NCBI RefSeq assembly: GCF_024124545.1
Contig: NZ_JAMXSF010000006.1
Span: 1 to 64,000, forward strand
Source: Pseudoalteromonas sp. XMcav2-N
GTDB taxonomy: Bacteria > Pseudomonadota > Gammaproteobacteria > Enterobacterales > Alteromonadaceae
Reading direction: 5' to 3'
Length of the DNA stretch: 64,000 nucleotides
Made by a program: the position numbers and the translations under genes. The notes below the pieces were generated by a model. The model was not told where the DNA came from and did not search any database. It saw only the letters and a program-made list of their open reading frames with translations. Positions 21,074 through 30,664 of this stretch are shown piece after piece (position 1 is the stretch's first letter; each line of letters starts with the position of its first letter).

Positions 21074-21973
21074 TTAAACTGGTAAGTCGAGCGGAACGAT
21101 TTGCTCAAGCGCCCGTTTTTTGGTGAGCAAGTCTTTGATAAGTGGTGTTAATACCAACTCCATGGCCAGACCCATTTTACCACCTGGCACGACCAAAGTG
21201 TTCACACGGGACATAAAGCTGCCCTGGATCATCTGCAGATAATAGGGAAAATCAACGTCTTTGATATCCCGAAAGCGAATTACCACAAAGCTCTCATCCA
21301 GCGATGGGATGTCTTTGGCGCTAAAAGGATTGGAAGTGTCTACCGTGGGAACGCGCTGAAAGTTGATATGGGTACGCGAAAACTGCGGCGTGATGTGGTT
21401 AATGTAATCATCCATACTGCGCACAATGGAAGTCATTACCGCTTCTCGTGAGTGGCCTCGCTCATGGGTGTCCCGGATCAGTTTCTGGATCCATTCCAGA
21501 TTAATAATGGGCACCATGCCTATCAGTAAATCAACATGGTGTGCGACATCGTGCTCTTCGGTAACAATGCCACCGTGCAGACCTTCATAAAACAGCATAT
21601 CACTGTTGCTATCCAGCTCCTGATACGGGGTGAAAGTACCGGGTAGTTGGTTATAGGGTACAGCGTCGTCAAAGGTATGCAAATAGCGCCTGACTTGCCC
21701 GGTGCCAGTCTGACCATAAGTGGCAAACAGCTCTTCCAGGGCTGCAAAATCATTGGCTTCCTGACCAAAGTAACTCAGATGTTTACCTTCTTGCAGGGCC
21801 TCTCGTTTTAGCTTGTCCATTTCCGGGCGGGTGTAACGATGAAAGCTATCACCTTCTACGATTTCGGCTTTGGCGTCCAGGCTGCGAAAAATATGCTTTA
21901 TCGCAGCTGTCGTGGTGGTTGTACCGGCACCAGAACTCCCCGTGATCGCGATGATTGGATGCTTTGCAGACAT
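21074..21973 (-). CDS. prkB: Phosphoribulokinase-type ATPase (PrkB)
   Basis: A 299-residue P-loop kinase of the proteobacterial PrkB type. The Walker A motif (GSSGAGTTTTT) is at residues 12-22, with the EGDSFHRYTRPEMDK segment near residue 39 and 'FYEGLHGG' near residue 127. These PRK homologues occur in heterotrophic gammaproteobacteria without RuBisCO, and their physiological substrate is unclear. No Calvin-cycle genes are nearby, so a carbon-fixation role is unlikely. It is monocistronic. Confidence 0.88.
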   Translation of the reverse strand: MSAKHPIIAITGSSGAGTTTTTAAIKHIFRSLDAKAEIVEGDSFHRYTRPEMDKLKREALQEGKHLSYFGQEANDFAALEELFATYGQTGTGQVRRYLHTFDDAVPYNQLPGTFTPYQELDSNSDMLFYEGLHGGIVTEEHDVAHHVDLLIGMVPIINLEWIQKLIRDTHERGHSREAVMTSIVRSMDDYINHITPQFSRTHINFQRVPTVDTSNPFSAKDIPSLDESFVVIRFRDIKDVDFPYYLQMIQGSFMSRVNTLVVPGGKMGLAMELVLTPLIKDLLTKKRALEQIVPLDLPV

Positions 21974-22143
21974 TTTGTCCCCTTACCTGGCCCAGCAGGA
22001 CTGAGCGTAACTTCCGATTAACACCATTCGATGTTACTCGATAAGGGAAAATTCGCAAGGCATTTCGCGGTGACTTGAACGCCAGTGATTGAGTTCCTGC
22101 TGTCGCTCGGTATGATAGCGAAAAAAGCAAGGGATATAACACA

Positions 22144-23016
22144 ATGACATTGTTGAAAAAGATTATCGCAACCTGGTTGCTGCTGGGCGTAACGCAGGCG
22201 TTAAGTGCAATGCCAGTATCGCAACTCTGGCTGGCAGAAGAGCAAGACGGGGCACTGTCAGTAACGCCAATAAGTACGGCAGATGGTTATCACAATCAAC
22301 CTTTGGTTGTCGACAATGGCGTCTATTTCACTCAGGAAGTACCCAGTGAGGATGGCGCACAAACTGATCTGTTTTTCTACGACTTTACGACGCAGAGCGC
22401 TCGCAATCTGACTAACTCTCCGGTATCTGAATACTCTCCGACGTTATACCCTCATGGTGACGGGCTCTCAGCGGTGGTGGTTGAAGCGGATGGCTCACAG
22501 AGGCTCTGGTATTATCCATTTTCCAAGGAGCAGTCGCCTCAGCGGCTGTTTACCCATATCGCACCTGTGGGGTATCACGCCTGGGGGGAGAATGATCAGC
22601 TGGTGATGTTTATCGTGGGTGAGCCGCACACGTTGCAGTTTACCGATTTAAACGGACACCTACCGAAAGTCCTGGCCAGTGAGATTGGCCGTACTCTGGC
22701 TTATAACGCCGCGCGCAAAATATACAGTTTTTCCTATACTGAACAGGGACAGCAATGGTTTGCGAGCTTTGATGCGCAAACCCAGATCATCACCGGGCAC
22801 TTTGCATTACCTGCACAGGTGCAGTACTACACCTGGTTTGATGACAATACGGTGGCCTATGCCATTGCGGGTCGAATTTATACACGTCATTTGGACAAGC
22901 CGGAACAGGTCACTCTGTGGCGTAATTTGTCAGCGTATTGTCCCGGCACAATCTCGCGTTTGAGTAAGCAAGGAAAGCGATTAGTGTTTGTGTGCGACCC
23001 GGCAAAGACGAAATAG
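22144..23016 (+). CDS. Secreted TolB/beta-propeller-like protein, function unknown
   Basis: A 290-residue protein with an N-terminal signal (about residues 1-22, ending in an ALSA-type cleavage region). The remainder has repeated 40-50-residue blocks with 'ARNLTNSPVSEYSPTLYPHG'-type segments, as in TolB/WD40-like beta-propellers, here with fewer repeats than a complete propeller might need. No catalytic triad is visible. It is likely periplasmic. It stands alone between prkB (divergent) and galE. Confidence 0.6.
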   Translation: MTLLKKIIATWLLLGVTQALSAMPVSQLWLAEEQDGALSVTPISTADGYHNQPLVVDNGVYFTQEVPSEDGAQTDLFFYDFTTQSARNLTNSPVSEYSPTLYPHGDGLSAVVVEADGSQRLWYYPFSKEQSPQRLFTHIAPVGYHAWGENDQLVMFIVGEPHTLQFTDLNGHLPKVLASEIGRTLAYNAARKIYSFSYTEQGQQWFASFDAQTQIITGHFALPAQVQYYTWFDDNTVAYAIAGRIYTRHLDKPEQVTLWRNLSAYCPGTISRLSKQGKRLVFVCDPAKTK

Positions 23017-23093
23017 CACATTGCCGGCCAATCACTGACACATAGGACATGATCAATTACAATGAGCATTATTATGGATTCAGGAAAAGAAAT

Positions 23094-24110
23094 ATGACCG
23101 TCTTAGTTACCGGTGGCGCCGGATATATTGGCTCACATACCGTTTTGGAGTTACTTTCTAAAGGAAAGGACGTCGTCATTGTTGACAACTTGAGTAATGC
23201 ATCACAGCAGTCATTGCAGCGTGTCCAGGCCTTAACCGGGCGCGATGCAACCTTTTATCGCGGTGATATCTGCGATAAAGCCTTTCTGGACAAGGTATTT
23301 GCTCAGCATCAGATCAGTCAGGTTATTCACTTTGCCGGCTTGAAAGCGGTGGGCGAATCAGTACAAAAACCAGTTGAGTACTATCAAAATAATGTTCAGG
23401 GTACGCTTACCTTACTAGACGCGATGCGCGACGCTGGGGTATTCCAGCTGGTGTTTAGCTCGTCTGCCACTGTGTACGGCGATCCGGCCTGTTTGCCCAT
23501 TCGTGAAACGTTTCCTGTAGGTGGTACAACCAACCCTTATGGTACGTCAAAGCTGATGGTGGAGATGATCCTGCAGGACTTAGCCAAGTCTGATGAGCGC
23601 TGGGCGTTTGCCATTTTGCGCTATTTTAATCCGGTTGGCGCGCACGTTTCGGGTCAGATTGGTGAAGATCCCAATGGCATACCCAATAACTTATTACCTT
23701 ACATTGCGCAGGTTGCGGTGGGCAAATTGGCACAGTTGGGCGTATTCGGAGACGATTACGATACCCATGACGGCACAGGCGTAAGAGACTATATCCATGT
23801 GGTTGACCTGGCCATTGGTCATCTTAAAGCCTTAGATAAGATTGCTGAGCAGGCTGGTAGCCATATCTATAACCTGGGGACAGGCAATGGTTATTCGGTA
23901 CTGGACATGGTGAAAGCCTTTGAAAAGGCGGCGGGAAAATCCATTAACTACGAAATTAAACCACGCCGCGACGGCGATATTGCGGCTTGTTATGCTACGC
24001 CTGAAAAAGCCCTGAATGAGCTGGGTTGGCGCGCTGAACGTGGCATTGATGAAATGATGCAGGACACCTGGCGTTGGCAAAGCCAAAACCCGAACGGGTA
24101 TGAAGACTGA
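23094..24110 (+). CDS. galE: UDP-glucose 4-epimerase
   Basis: A 338-residue short-chain-dehydrogenase-fold enzyme that interconverts UDP-glucose and UDP-galactose. The NAD-binding GGAGYIGSH is at residues 7-15, the catalytic Ser/Tyr in SSSATVYG and NPYGTSK (YxxxK, around residues 120-155). The length is typical of GalE. ATG at 23094 is preferred over an in-frame ATG 45 nt upstream, because AGGAAAAG is positioned for it and the extension adds nothing family-like. It supplies sugars for LPS or capsule; no polysaccharide cluster is adjacent. Confidence 0.95.
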   Translation: MTVLVTGGAGYIGSHTVLELLSKGKDVVIVDNLSNASQQSLQRVQALTGRDATFYRGDICDKAFLDKVFAQHQISQVIHFAGLKAVGESVQKPVEYYQNNVQGTLTLLDAMRDAGVFQLVFSSSATVYGDPACLPIRETFPVGGTTNPYGTSKLMVEMILQDLAKSDERWAFAILRYFNPVGAHVSGQIGEDPNGIPNNLLPYIAQVAVGKLAQLGVFGDDYDTHDGTGVRDYIHVVDLAIGHLKALDKIAEQAGSHIYNLGTGNGYSVLDMVKAFEKAAGKSINYEIKPRRDGDIAACYATPEKALNELGWRAERGIDEMMQDTWRWQSQNPNGYED

Positions 24111-24316
24111 TTTTCACTGGGCGGCCCATTATGGCCGCCGACTCCTCACCCTATCAGCGCTGGATGAAACTAACCACAACAGCGTGTATAATTCCCCCCT
24201 TAACTAATGTGATGACCACAAGCGGCGCCTTATTTGCAGAACATAGGCTGGAATGTGGTTCGTTTATTGACGTTGGTGGCGGTTTTGAACCGTGATCAGA
24301 GTGTTTCAGAGGTAGT

Positions 24317-25330
24317 ATGACAAACTCAGACAATTCAGGCACAAGCCCAGTAAATACAAGCGATACAGCGTTTCGCCGCTTTTCCGTTGCGCCCATGCTG
24401 GACTGGACGGACCGCCATTGCCGGACCTTTCACCGTATGCTGACCAAACACGCAGTGCTTTACACAGAGATGATCACCACGGGTGCCATTATCTTTGGTA
24501 AGGGTGATTACCTGCACTTTGGTGAGCACGAAATGCCAGTGGCGTTGCAGTTGGGCGGCTCCGACCCTAAAGCGCTGGCTGAATGTGCCAAGCGCGCGGA
24601 GCAATATGGTTATAACGAAGTGAACCTCAATGTGGGTTGCCCGTCGGATCGGGTGCAAAATGGCCGTTTCGGTGCGTGTCTGATGGCTGAGCCTGAGCTG
24701 GTGGCTGAATGTGTTGCAGCGATGAAAGGCGAAGTGTCTATTCCGGTGACGGTGAAAACCCGTATCGGGATTGATGAGCAGGATTCGTATGAATTTCTGA
24801 CCCAGCTTATTGAGACTGCAAAGGCCGCCGGCTGTGATGACTTTATTATTCACGCCCGTAAGGCTTGGTTGCAGGGCCTGAGTCCGAAGGAAAATCGAGA
24901 AATTCCGCCCCTGGATTACCCTCGTGTGTACAAGCTGAAGCAGGATTATTCCGATCTGCACATCAGCATTAATGGCGGTGTGAAAACCATTGAGGAATGT
25001 CAGCATCATCTGGCAAACCTGGACGGCGTGATGATTGGCCGGGAGGCTTACAGCAACCCGTTTATGCTGTCTGAAGTCGACAGCGCCCTGTATGGCGCGC
25101 CCGCGTTTACTCAGACCCGTCATCAGGTCGTCCGTAGCATGTACGACTACATTGAGTCGGAAATGTCTAAAGGGGCGAACTTCTGGCACATTGCCCGCCA
25201 TATGCTGGGCATTTTCCAGAATCAGCCGGGTGCGCGAGGCTTCCGTCGCCACTTGTCTGAAAATGGTCATGGTAAGAGCGCCGATATCAGTGTGATGGAA
25301 AAAGCCCTGACCTTTGTACCAGAACTCTAA
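24317..25330 (+). CDS. dusA: tRNA-dihydrouridine(20/20a) synthase DusA
   Basis: A 337-residue FMN enzyme that reduces uridines 20/20a of tRNA to dihydrouridine. Diagnostic segments are the N-terminal [12 protein letters not shown], the catalytic-cysteine region ([19 protein letters not shown], about residues 109-127) and the DusA-specific [16 protein letters not shown] near residue 177. It is a complete, single-gene unit with a hairpin terminator downstream. A long antisense reading frame runs through it, which I take as a by-product of codon bias. Confidence 0.95.
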   Translation: MTNSDNSGTSPVNTSDTAFRRFSVAPMLDWTDRHCRTFHRMLTKHAVLYTEMITTGAIIFGKGDYLHFGEHEMPVALQLGGSDPKALAECAKRAEQYGYNEVNLNVGCPSDRVQNGRFGACLMAEPELVAECVAAMKGEVSIPVTVKTRIGIDEQDSYEFLTQLIETAKAAGCDDFIIHARKAWLQGLSPKENREIPPLDYPRVYKLKQDYSDLHISINGGVKTIEECQHHLANLDGVMIGREAYSNPFMLSEVDSALYGAPAFTQTRHQVVRSMYDYIESEMSKGANFWHIARHMLGIFQNQPGARGFRRHLSENGHGKSADISVMEKALTFVPEL

Positions 25331-25339
25331 TAGTAATAT

Positions 25340-25372
25340 GGTCAAAAAGGCTAACTATGAGCTTTTTTGACC
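25340..25372 (+). terminator. Probable terminator after dusA
   Basis: An imperfect 13-bp stem (GGTCAAAAAGGCT / AGCTTTTTTGACC, one mismatch) contains the T-run in its right arm. It lies 10 nt after the dusA stop. Confidence 0.65.
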
Positions 25373-25449
25373 AAACCCCCTCAGAAATATCTCCTCTCTT
25401 TATTCACCAAAAAAATCTAAGTTATTGATTTCAAAGTGTAACTGGTTTT

Positions 25450-25466
25450 TGGCACAAACCTTGGAA
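25450..25466 (+). promoter_or_regulatory. Possible sigma-54 promoter of the psp operon
   Basis: TGGCAC, 5 nt, TTGGA matches the sigma-54 -24/-12 layout (TGGCAC-N5-TTGCA) with one mismatch at the -12 element (GG instead of GC). It ends about 37 bp before the pspA start, the expected position. psp operons are classically driven by sigma-54 with PspF; no pspF gene is adjacent here, so this is tentative. Confidence 0.5.
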
Positions 25467-25502
25467 TAAGTTAACTCACATTAGCTTATCAAGGAGCCTG
25501 TC

Positions 25503-26168
25503 ATGGCCTTAATCGACCGAATTGAAGATTTAATCAAAGCCGAGTTCAATGCGTTGCTCGACAAAGCGGATGACCCCAAGAAGGATCAGCGTCACTTATT
25601 GACTCAGCTGGAGGAGGCGCTCAGCGAATGCCGCAGCACTGTGGTTCAGGTGATCTGTGAGCAAAAAGCCTTGGCCCGGCGGGATCAGGCGCTGGCCAAA
25701 AAAGCGGCGCAATGGCAGCAGCAAGCTGAGTACGCGTTACAAAAGGACCGCGAAGATCTGGCCCGTGCGGCGTTGGTGGAAAAGCAAAAATGTCAGGAAG
25801 CACAGCAACAGATTGAAGAGGAAGCGGCACAGCTGCAACAGGCTTACAACAAGCTGGAGCAGGATGCACAGACGCTGACTGAAAAGCTCAATCAGCTGCG
25901 CCATAAAGAAGCCCAGCTGGCGCGCCGTGAACACACCGCCACTACCCAGCTGAAAGCCCGCAGCGTGGCGAGTCAGCAGTCGGTAGAAGAAGCTATGGCA
26001 CGTTTTGAGCACCTGGAGCGCAAGGTTGAGCGGGTTGAAGCTGAGGTAGACAGCTATGAGTTAGTGAGTAAAGAACAAGCGCAGTGGCAGGCACTGGAGA
26101 CATTGGCGCGTGAAGAGCAAGTCGATAAGGCGCTGGCCGAACTGAAACAAAAAACACACTCAGCTTAG
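25503..26168 (+). CDS. pspA: Phage shock protein A (PspA/IM30 family)
   Basis: A 221-residue, almost wholly coiled-coil protein starting MALIDRIEDLIKAEFNALLDKADDP, the amphipathic membrane-binding start typical of PspA. It polymerises on the inner membrane to protect it under envelope stress, and in enterobacteria also restrains PspF. An AAGGAG site lies 8 nt before the ATG. A pspC-like gene and a small membrane protein gene follow, forming the operon. The sequence is more diverged than enterobacterial PspA, with the N-terminal helix best preserved. Confidence 0.85.
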   Translation: MALIDRIEDLIKAEFNALLDKADDPKKDQRHLLTQLEEALSECRSTVVQVICEQKALARRDQALAKKAAQWQQQAEYALQKDREDLARAALVEKQKCQEAQQQIEEEAAQLQQAYNKLEQDAQTLTEKLNQLRHKEAQLARREHTATTQLKARSVASQQSVEEAMARFEHLERKVERVEAEVDSYELVSKEQAQWQALETLAREEQVDKALAELKQKTHSA

Positions 26169-26228
26169 GTATTGGCACACTCAGGTGCCAGATAGGCCCC
26201 GAATATAGCAGCAATGAGGAGAACTCTG

Positions 26229-26435
26229 ATGACAGAACATGACACTTATTACAGCACAACACGTTCGCAGCAACCCCGTAAAAAAATAGCGGGGGTGTGT
26301 ACCAATTTAGCAAAAAGACTAGATATGCCAACCTGGCTGGTTCGCCTTATCACCGTGTTATTGGCATTGAAAGCACCAGTTTTAGTGCTGATGGCGTACT
26401 TTATTGCCTGGATCGTACTGTCGGAGCGTTCCTGA
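26229..26435 (+). CDS. pspC: PspC-domain envelope stress protein
   Basis: A 68-residue PspC-domain protein. The core (KIAGVCTNLAKRLDMPTWLVRLITVLLA) is the standard PspC start, followed by a transmembrane segment (about residues 38-64). It is shorter than E. coli PspC, lacking the C-terminal leucine-zipper region. ATG at 26229 is preceded by GAGGAG. It lies 60 nt after pspA, with the next small membrane gene 9 nt downstream. Confidence 0.85.
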   Translation: MTEHDTYYSTTRSQQPRKKIAGVCTNLAKRLDMPTWLVRLITVLLALKAPVLVLMAYFIAWIVLSERS

Positions 26436-26444
26436 GGAGGCATT

Positions 26445-26768
26445 ATGAAAGCGGCATTTATCTTACTTGTTGGTTTGGTTGTATTATCGGCTTTATCCTG
26501 GGTGTCCTCACCCCTAGCCTGGTTCAGCATTCCTGACGTGGTCACGGATGTAAGCTGGGTAGGGATCGAAATGCTCAGCCTGGTTGTGGCTATGATTGCC
26601 GTTTTCGCTTTGCTGGCGTTGCTGAGTATAGGATTGCTTGGCGTGATATTAGTGGTGCTCATTGGGCTAGTATTGACACTGTTATTTAATTCGATCCTGA
26701 TTGCCGTTCCTTTGTTATTCCTGGTTGCCATTGGCTGGCTGGTGAGTGACAAACAGGTGCTCTGTTAA
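26445..26768 (+). CDS. Small hydrophobic membrane protein of the psp operon
   Basis: A 107-residue protein with three or so long hydrophobic helices (residues 3-22, 41-66 and 70-98) and no charged catalytic residues. It follows the PspC gene closely, with GAGG before the ATG, so it is very likely co-transcribed. I cannot assign it to PspB or PspD with confidence. A role in membrane-stress sensing is inferred only from position. Confidence 0.6.
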   Translation: MKAAFILLVGLVVLSALSWVSSPLAWFSIPDVVTDVSWVGIEMLSLVVAMIAVFALLALLSIGLLGVILVVLIGLVLTLLFNSILIAVPLLFLVAIGWLVSDKQVLC

Positions 26769-26907
26769 ACTGGTTGGCCGGGCGGTTTGCATTTCAGGCA
26801 CGACCGGCTAAACAGCTCAGTAGCTGTAAAGAAATGGTGATGAAAGCGCGGTAAACTAAGGGCAATGTGGTATAGTGAACAGACTATACTCAACAAGGAA
26901 AGCGCTT

Positions 26908-27420
26908 ATGATCAAAAATTTAGCCTTCTTTATGCTGTGTTCATTACCTTGGGTGTCGCAGGCTCACTCCGGCCACACACATGGCGAATCTCACCAGCAT
27001 GTTCACGCTGAACAGGCTCCTGTGACATTAACGCACGCCACTATTCGTGATTTTCTGCCCGCTGCCAAATCGACCGCGGGATACTTCACCCTGTCTAATA
27101 CCACTGAGCAGGCAATCACTTTAGTGAAAGCCGAGATTGAGGGGCTGGGGAGAGTGGAGATCCACGAACATGTACATGCCAACGGTATGATGCGCATGCA
27201 GCAGATAGATAAACTGGAGATTGCACCTGGTAGCCAGGTTGAGTTTAAGCCTGGTGGCTATCACCTGATGGCTTTTGAGCCGACAAAACCATTAAAAGTG
27301 GGCGAAAATCGTAAACTTACACTATATTTTGCTGATGGAAATCGCGTCTATGGTTTGATTGAAGTGATTTCGCTTAAAACGCAGATGCATAACGCGAACA
27401 ATGGACATCAGCATCACTAG
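26908..27420 (+). CDS. Periplasmic copper chaperone PCu(A)C
   Basis: A 170-residue protein with a signal peptide (about residues 1-19) followed by a His-rich stretch (HSGHTHGESHQHVHAE). The PCu(A)C fold is marked by the copper-ligand pattern: HEHVHANGMMRMQ near residues 88-100, then GGYHLM near residue 120. It delivers Cu(I) in the periplasm, usually to the CuA site of cytochrome c oxidase. A second His-rich tail (NANNGHQHH) ends the protein. ATG at 26908 is chosen because AAGGAAAG lies at the right distance and it starts the signal peptide. Confidence 0.88.
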   Translation: MIKNLAFFMLCSLPWVSQAHSGHTHGESHQHVHAEQAPVTLTHATIRDFLPAAKSTAGYFTLSNTTEQAITLVKAEIEGLGRVEIHEHVHANGMMRMQQIDKLEIAPGSQVEFKPGGYHLMAFEPTKPLKVGENRKLTLYFADGNRVYGLIEVISLKTQMHNANNGHQHH

Positions 27421-27428
27421 GAGTCTTG

Positions 27429-28427
27429 ATGGATCACAACACACACAATCACATGGCTAAATTCTGGATCGTTTTGGTTACTGTGCTGGTGCTGGGCTAC
27501 GGCCTGGCGGTATATTGGAGTGCTGAGCCAGACCAGTTCGATGTGGTCGGCAATGCGAAAAGTCATGCTGAACAGTCAAATACCCAGCTGGTCACAGGTT
27601 ATGTTACCACGCATACATTGATCACTGTGTCGCAGACGTTGCTCGACAAACCGGGTGGTTACTTATCTAATGATGTGCTGCCTCCCAGTGTGATGATGGA
27701 TAATATGCCTGCCTGGGAATATGGCGCGCTGGAAATGGTACGTGATATGGCCTTGTCGATGCGTAAGGACTTCAGCCGTTCGCAATCGCAGTCTACGGAG
27801 CACCCCAGTCTTAAAAAAGCGCAACCACAGTTTAATATCAGCTCTACGGCCTGGCTATGGCCAAGTGCAGAAGGCGAGTATCGCACAGGTATTGCACACC
27901 TAAACGATTATTTATTGCAGATATCTAACCCGGTTGATCAGAGCAGTCAATTTTATGCCCGAGCAGACAACCTGAGAGGGTGGCTCAAAGAGGCCGAGAA
28001 GCGCTTGGGGAGTTTAAGCCAGCGGCTCAGTGCGAGTGTCGGACAGGACAGATTGAATACCGATTTGGCCGGTGACAGCGCCGCTAATCAGGCAACCTAC
28101 GCGGCCAATCACCACGAAGTCAAAACTTCATGGTGGAAAATTGACGACGTTTTTTATGAATCCCGTGGGGCGACGTGGGCCTTGTTACACTTTTTAAGAG
28201 CGGTTGAATACGATTTTGCGGATGTGCTTGAGAAGAAAAATGCAAAAGTGAGCCTCCAACAGATCATCCGGGAACTTGAAGCCACGCAAGAAACCGTGTG
28301 GAGCCCGATGATTTTAAATGGTAGTGGTTTTGGATTGGTGGCCAATCACTCGTTGGTGATGGCTAACTATATTTCTCGAGCCAATGCGGCTCTTATTGAA
28401 CTCAGTGAACTTTTAGCGCAAGGATAA
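27429..28427 (+). CDS. DUF2333 inner-membrane-anchored protein
   Basis: A 332-residue protein with a single N-terminal transmembrane helix (about residues 13-31) and a soluble, probably periplasmic domain typical of DUF2333 (YVTTHTLITVSQTLLDKPGGYLSND near residue 60). Function is unknown. ATG at 27429 is chosen, 5 nt after AGGAG; an in-frame TTG sits immediately before. It lies 8 nt after the copper chaperone gene and 4 nt before the outer membrane protein gene, so all three probably form one transcript. Confidence 0.8.
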   Translation: MDHNTHNHMAKFWIVLVTVLVLGYGLAVYWSAEPDQFDVVGNAKSHAEQSNTQLVTGYVTTHTLITVSQTLLDKPGGYLSNDVLPPSVMMDNMPAWEYGALEMVRDMALSMRKDFSRSQSQSTEHPSLKKAQPQFNISSTAWLWPSAEGEYRTGIAHLNDYLLQISNPVDQSSQFYARADNLRGWLKEAEKRLGSLSQRLSASVGQDRLNTDLAGDSAANQATYAANHHEVKTSWWKIDDVFYESRGATWALLHFLRAVEYDFADVLEKKNAKVSLQQIIRELEATQETVWSPMILNGSGFGLVANHSLVMANYISRANAALIELSELLAQG

Positions 28428-28431
28428 ATAA

Positions 28432-29193
28432 ATGAAAAAGTACTGTTTAGCGGCAGCGTTATCTCTGGCCTGCCTCGCACCTGCAGCACAAGCAGACACT
28501 CTGTTAGGTTTGTACCTAGGTGGTGAAGCTTGGGGTGCTGAACCTGAGGGGAGCTTTGCGAACAAAGGTAATCAGCAAGAATTTGACTTTGCTGATAAAA
28601 ATTTCTCGAGCTTCTATGCTGCACTGGAACACCCAGTGCCTTTAGTGCCTAACGTCAAGCTCAAGTATACCGAGTTAAAACTGGAAGGTTCAGCAGTACT
28701 GAATGAAACCTTCGACTTCGGCGACAAGAGCTTCACCGTGGGTGGCACAGTGAATACTGTGGGCGATCTGAATCATATCGACTACATCCTGTACTATGAA
28801 CTGTTCGATAATGACTTGGTGTCCTTTGACTTCGGTCTGAATGCCAAGCACTTTGACGGTGATATCAGCGTAACGGGTTTTGCTAATGGCGAAACCACCA
28901 CTGAGACTGTCGACTTTTCAGGGTTTATTCCACTCGGTTATCTGAGAGGGGAAGTCGGCCTGCCACTCACTGGCTTGAGCGTCTTTGCTGAAGGCAGTTT
29001 ACTGGCTATCGATGACAGTAAAATTCAGGACTTCCAGGTCGGTGTAGCGTGGGAATTCATCGACAACATGGCAGTGGATATTGCGGTACGTGCGGGCTAC
29101 CGCTCTATGGTGGTAGAGTTGGATGATGTCGACGATATCACTACTGATTTGGATGCATCGGGCCCGTTCGCTGGCTTACAGATCCATTTCTAA
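28432..29193 (+). CDS. Outer membrane beta-barrel protein, TIGR04219 type
   Basis: A 253-residue protein with a signal peptide (cleavage after AAQA, residue ~22) and the pattern of alternating strands ending in an aromatic (terminal IHF) seen in outer membrane barrels. The start 'DTLLGLYLGGEAWGAEPEGSF' matches TIGR04219 proteins, which are of unknown function. It is probably the last gene of the operon; a hairpin follows the stop codon. Confidence 0.78.
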   Translation: MKKYCLAAALSLACLAPAAQADTLLGLYLGGEAWGAEPEGSFANKGNQQEFDFADKNFSSFYAALEHPVPLVPNVKLKYTELKLEGSAVLNETFDFGDKSFTVGGTVNTVGDLNHIDYILYYELFDNDLVSFDFGLNAKHFDGDISVTGFANGETTTETVDFSGFIPLGYLRGEVGLPLTGLSVFAEGSLLAIDDSKIQDFQVGVAWEFIDNMAVDIAVRAGYRSMVVELDDVDDITTDLDASGPFAGLQIHF

Positions 29194-29214
29194 GAAGCGC
29201 GTTTTGCAGTAGCA

Positions 29215-29243
29215 TATCTAAGCATCCGCTGGGTGCTTAGATA
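29215..29243. terminator. Hairpin between convergent genes
   Basis: A perfect 10-bp inverted repeat (TATCTAAGCA / TGCTTAGATA), extendable inward by three pairs, between convergent genes ending at 29193 and 29256. It probably serves both strands; only a short T-run is present. Confidence 0.65.
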
Positions 29244-29255
29244 CGTTTACACCTT

Positions 29256-30137
29256 TCATGACTCCCAGGTCAGAGTAAATTCTTCTTCCAGTGCTTTACC
29301 AAGCAATTGCCTGTAGGTTTTGTTGACCGGTGTGTTGATGAGTTTTTTCAATTCATCTCCGGTTTGAGTCAGCTTGTAATAACTGAGTACCAGATCGTTG
29401 CTGTTGGCTTCAATAGTAAGGTGTTTACCTTGGTATGCCAGGGTCATAGACTGACCTTTTTGCAGGTTTGCTGATTCAATCTCCTGGCGGTAAATCAGAT
29501 TAATATCCATCAGGGTCAGAATATGCGGAAAACTCAATCCTGCCTGAGCCAGGTTCAACGACTCTTTTGCCCCTTTTCTCAGTAAATCAAATAGCGAAGG
29601 CTTCTTGTAAAAGCCAAGCAAAATCAGATAACTGTCCTCTTTTTCCAGATAGCCACACAGTGAGGCACAGCGTTGTAGTGCATCTGCTTCTTTTTGTGTC
29701 ATCTGCTTCAGGGTCTGCAAACTTTTTATTGAAAAGGTACCTGGTGAGATTGATTCCCCAACCAGTATTTTTGCCCATAGTTTTTGCATCGCGCTGTTGG
29801 CAATGTCTTCGGCAAGCGCAATGAAGTGTTCCAGCCAGTCAGGATCTGGGCGCCCCCGGCTTGTAACATCCGGGCATAGGGTTAGCGACATGCCCATAAT
29901 GGATTCAATATTGCGCTGCTGGGCAATGCGCTGTAACTGATTTCGTTTAAGTGCACGTTTTAGGACGCCGTGTTCACTGCGTACGATAAATTGATTCTGA
30001 TTAGGGTTAGGTGTGCTTGAAAAGCGCCGATCTTCGGATTGAATCGCGGCTTTAGGCTGTTTGATCATGGCATAGCCGAGCTTTTCTTCTATCAGAAGTG
30101 CCAAACTAGAGCGCGCCTGAGCATTTTTAATAGTCAT
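29256..30137 (-). CDS. TIGR03899-family protein, function unknown
   Basis: A 293-residue soluble protein of the TIGR03899 type found in Alteromonadales and Vibrionales. Recognisable segments are the RxRNQLQRIAQQRNIESIM helix and the 'PDPDWLEHFIALAEDIANSAMQKLWAKILVGE' region (about residues 97-128), shared with DUF2806-like proteins. No signal peptide, membrane helix or catalytic motif is visible. Its start lies 2 nt after the stop of the upstream membrane-anchored gene, so they form an operon. Confidence 0.68.
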   Translation of the reverse strand: MTIKNAQARSSLALLIEEKLGYAMIKQPKAAIQSEDRRFSSTPNPNQNQFIVRSEHGVLKRALKRNQLQRIAQQRNIESIMGMSLTLCPDVTSRGRPDPDWLEHFIALAEDIANSAMQKLWAKILVGESISPGTFSIKSLQTLKQMTQKEADALQRCASLCGYLEKEDSYLILLGFYKKPSLFDLLRKGAKESLNLAQAGLSFPHILTLMDINLIYRQEIESANLQKGQSMTLAYQGKHLTIEANSNDLVLSYYKLTQTGDELKKLINTPVNKTYRQLLGKALEEEFTLTWES

Positions 30138-30139
30138 AC

Positions 30140-30664
30140 CTATCCCTGTCTGTGTAATTTTAGTTGGCTGATAATTTGGTTCATCATCATTTTTAGCTGC
30201 TGCTCAATATAGTAAGCGGCGAAACGGGCATACAGACCCCCGACCAGAGGCGCATGGTTTTCACCTTTGGCGCTGAGTGTGACCACCACGTTTTCTTCTT
30301 GCTGACTCACAGCAAGCTGAATATGAGCGACGTGTTCGGTATCAAATCTGATTTGCACTGTCACACTTTGCTCGTTCAGGCTCAATACGGTTATTTCGGC
30401 CAGTCCCCAGGGGTGGACCAGTTCACCATAGCCACCTACCTGCTGAGCCTGAGTCAGAAAGGACAGTTGTAAGTCAGATTGTGGCGTCAATAACCCTTGC
30501 CAATGCTCGACATTTAAATACTGCTTCACGGTTTGCACATCTCGCGCAGCGATTGTTTGCTTCGCATGGGCCTGATAGTGAGCGGGAAGCAAAGCGGTCA
30601 GTACGACCAGGCCAAATATAAAAACGATGCCGAATAGAAAAGCTCGGAAAATAGTTGCTGTCAT
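30140..30664 (-). CDS. Membrane-anchored hypothetical protein
   Basis: A 174-residue protein with one N-terminal hydrophobic helix (about residues 5-26, FLFGIVFIFGLVVLTALL) and a mixed alpha/beta soluble domain, presumably periplasmic. No family is recognised. It is directly upstream of the TIGR03899 gene. The 181-bp gap on its other side separates it from the divergent EAL-domain regulator gene. Confidence 0.55.
   Translation of the reverse strand: MTATIFRAFLFGIVFIFGLVVLTALLPAHYQAHAKQTIAARDVQTVKQYLNVEHWQGLLTPQSDLQLSFLTQAQQVGGYGELVHPWGLAEITVLSLNEQSVTVQIRFDTEHVAHIQLAVSQQEENVVVTLSAKGENHAPLVGGLYARFAAYYIEQQLKMMMNQIISQLKLHRQG

Noticed and set aside
21074..21973. Phosphoribulokinase as a sign of carbon fixation
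   Set aside because: It is of the PrkB type found in heterotrophs, and no RuBisCO or other Calvin-cycle gene is in the window.
24335..25345. A 336-codon open frame antisense to dusA
   Set aside because: It lies entirely over a highly conserved tRNA-modifying enzyme, has no family-like motifs and no ribosome site. It is a by-product of codon usage on the other strand.
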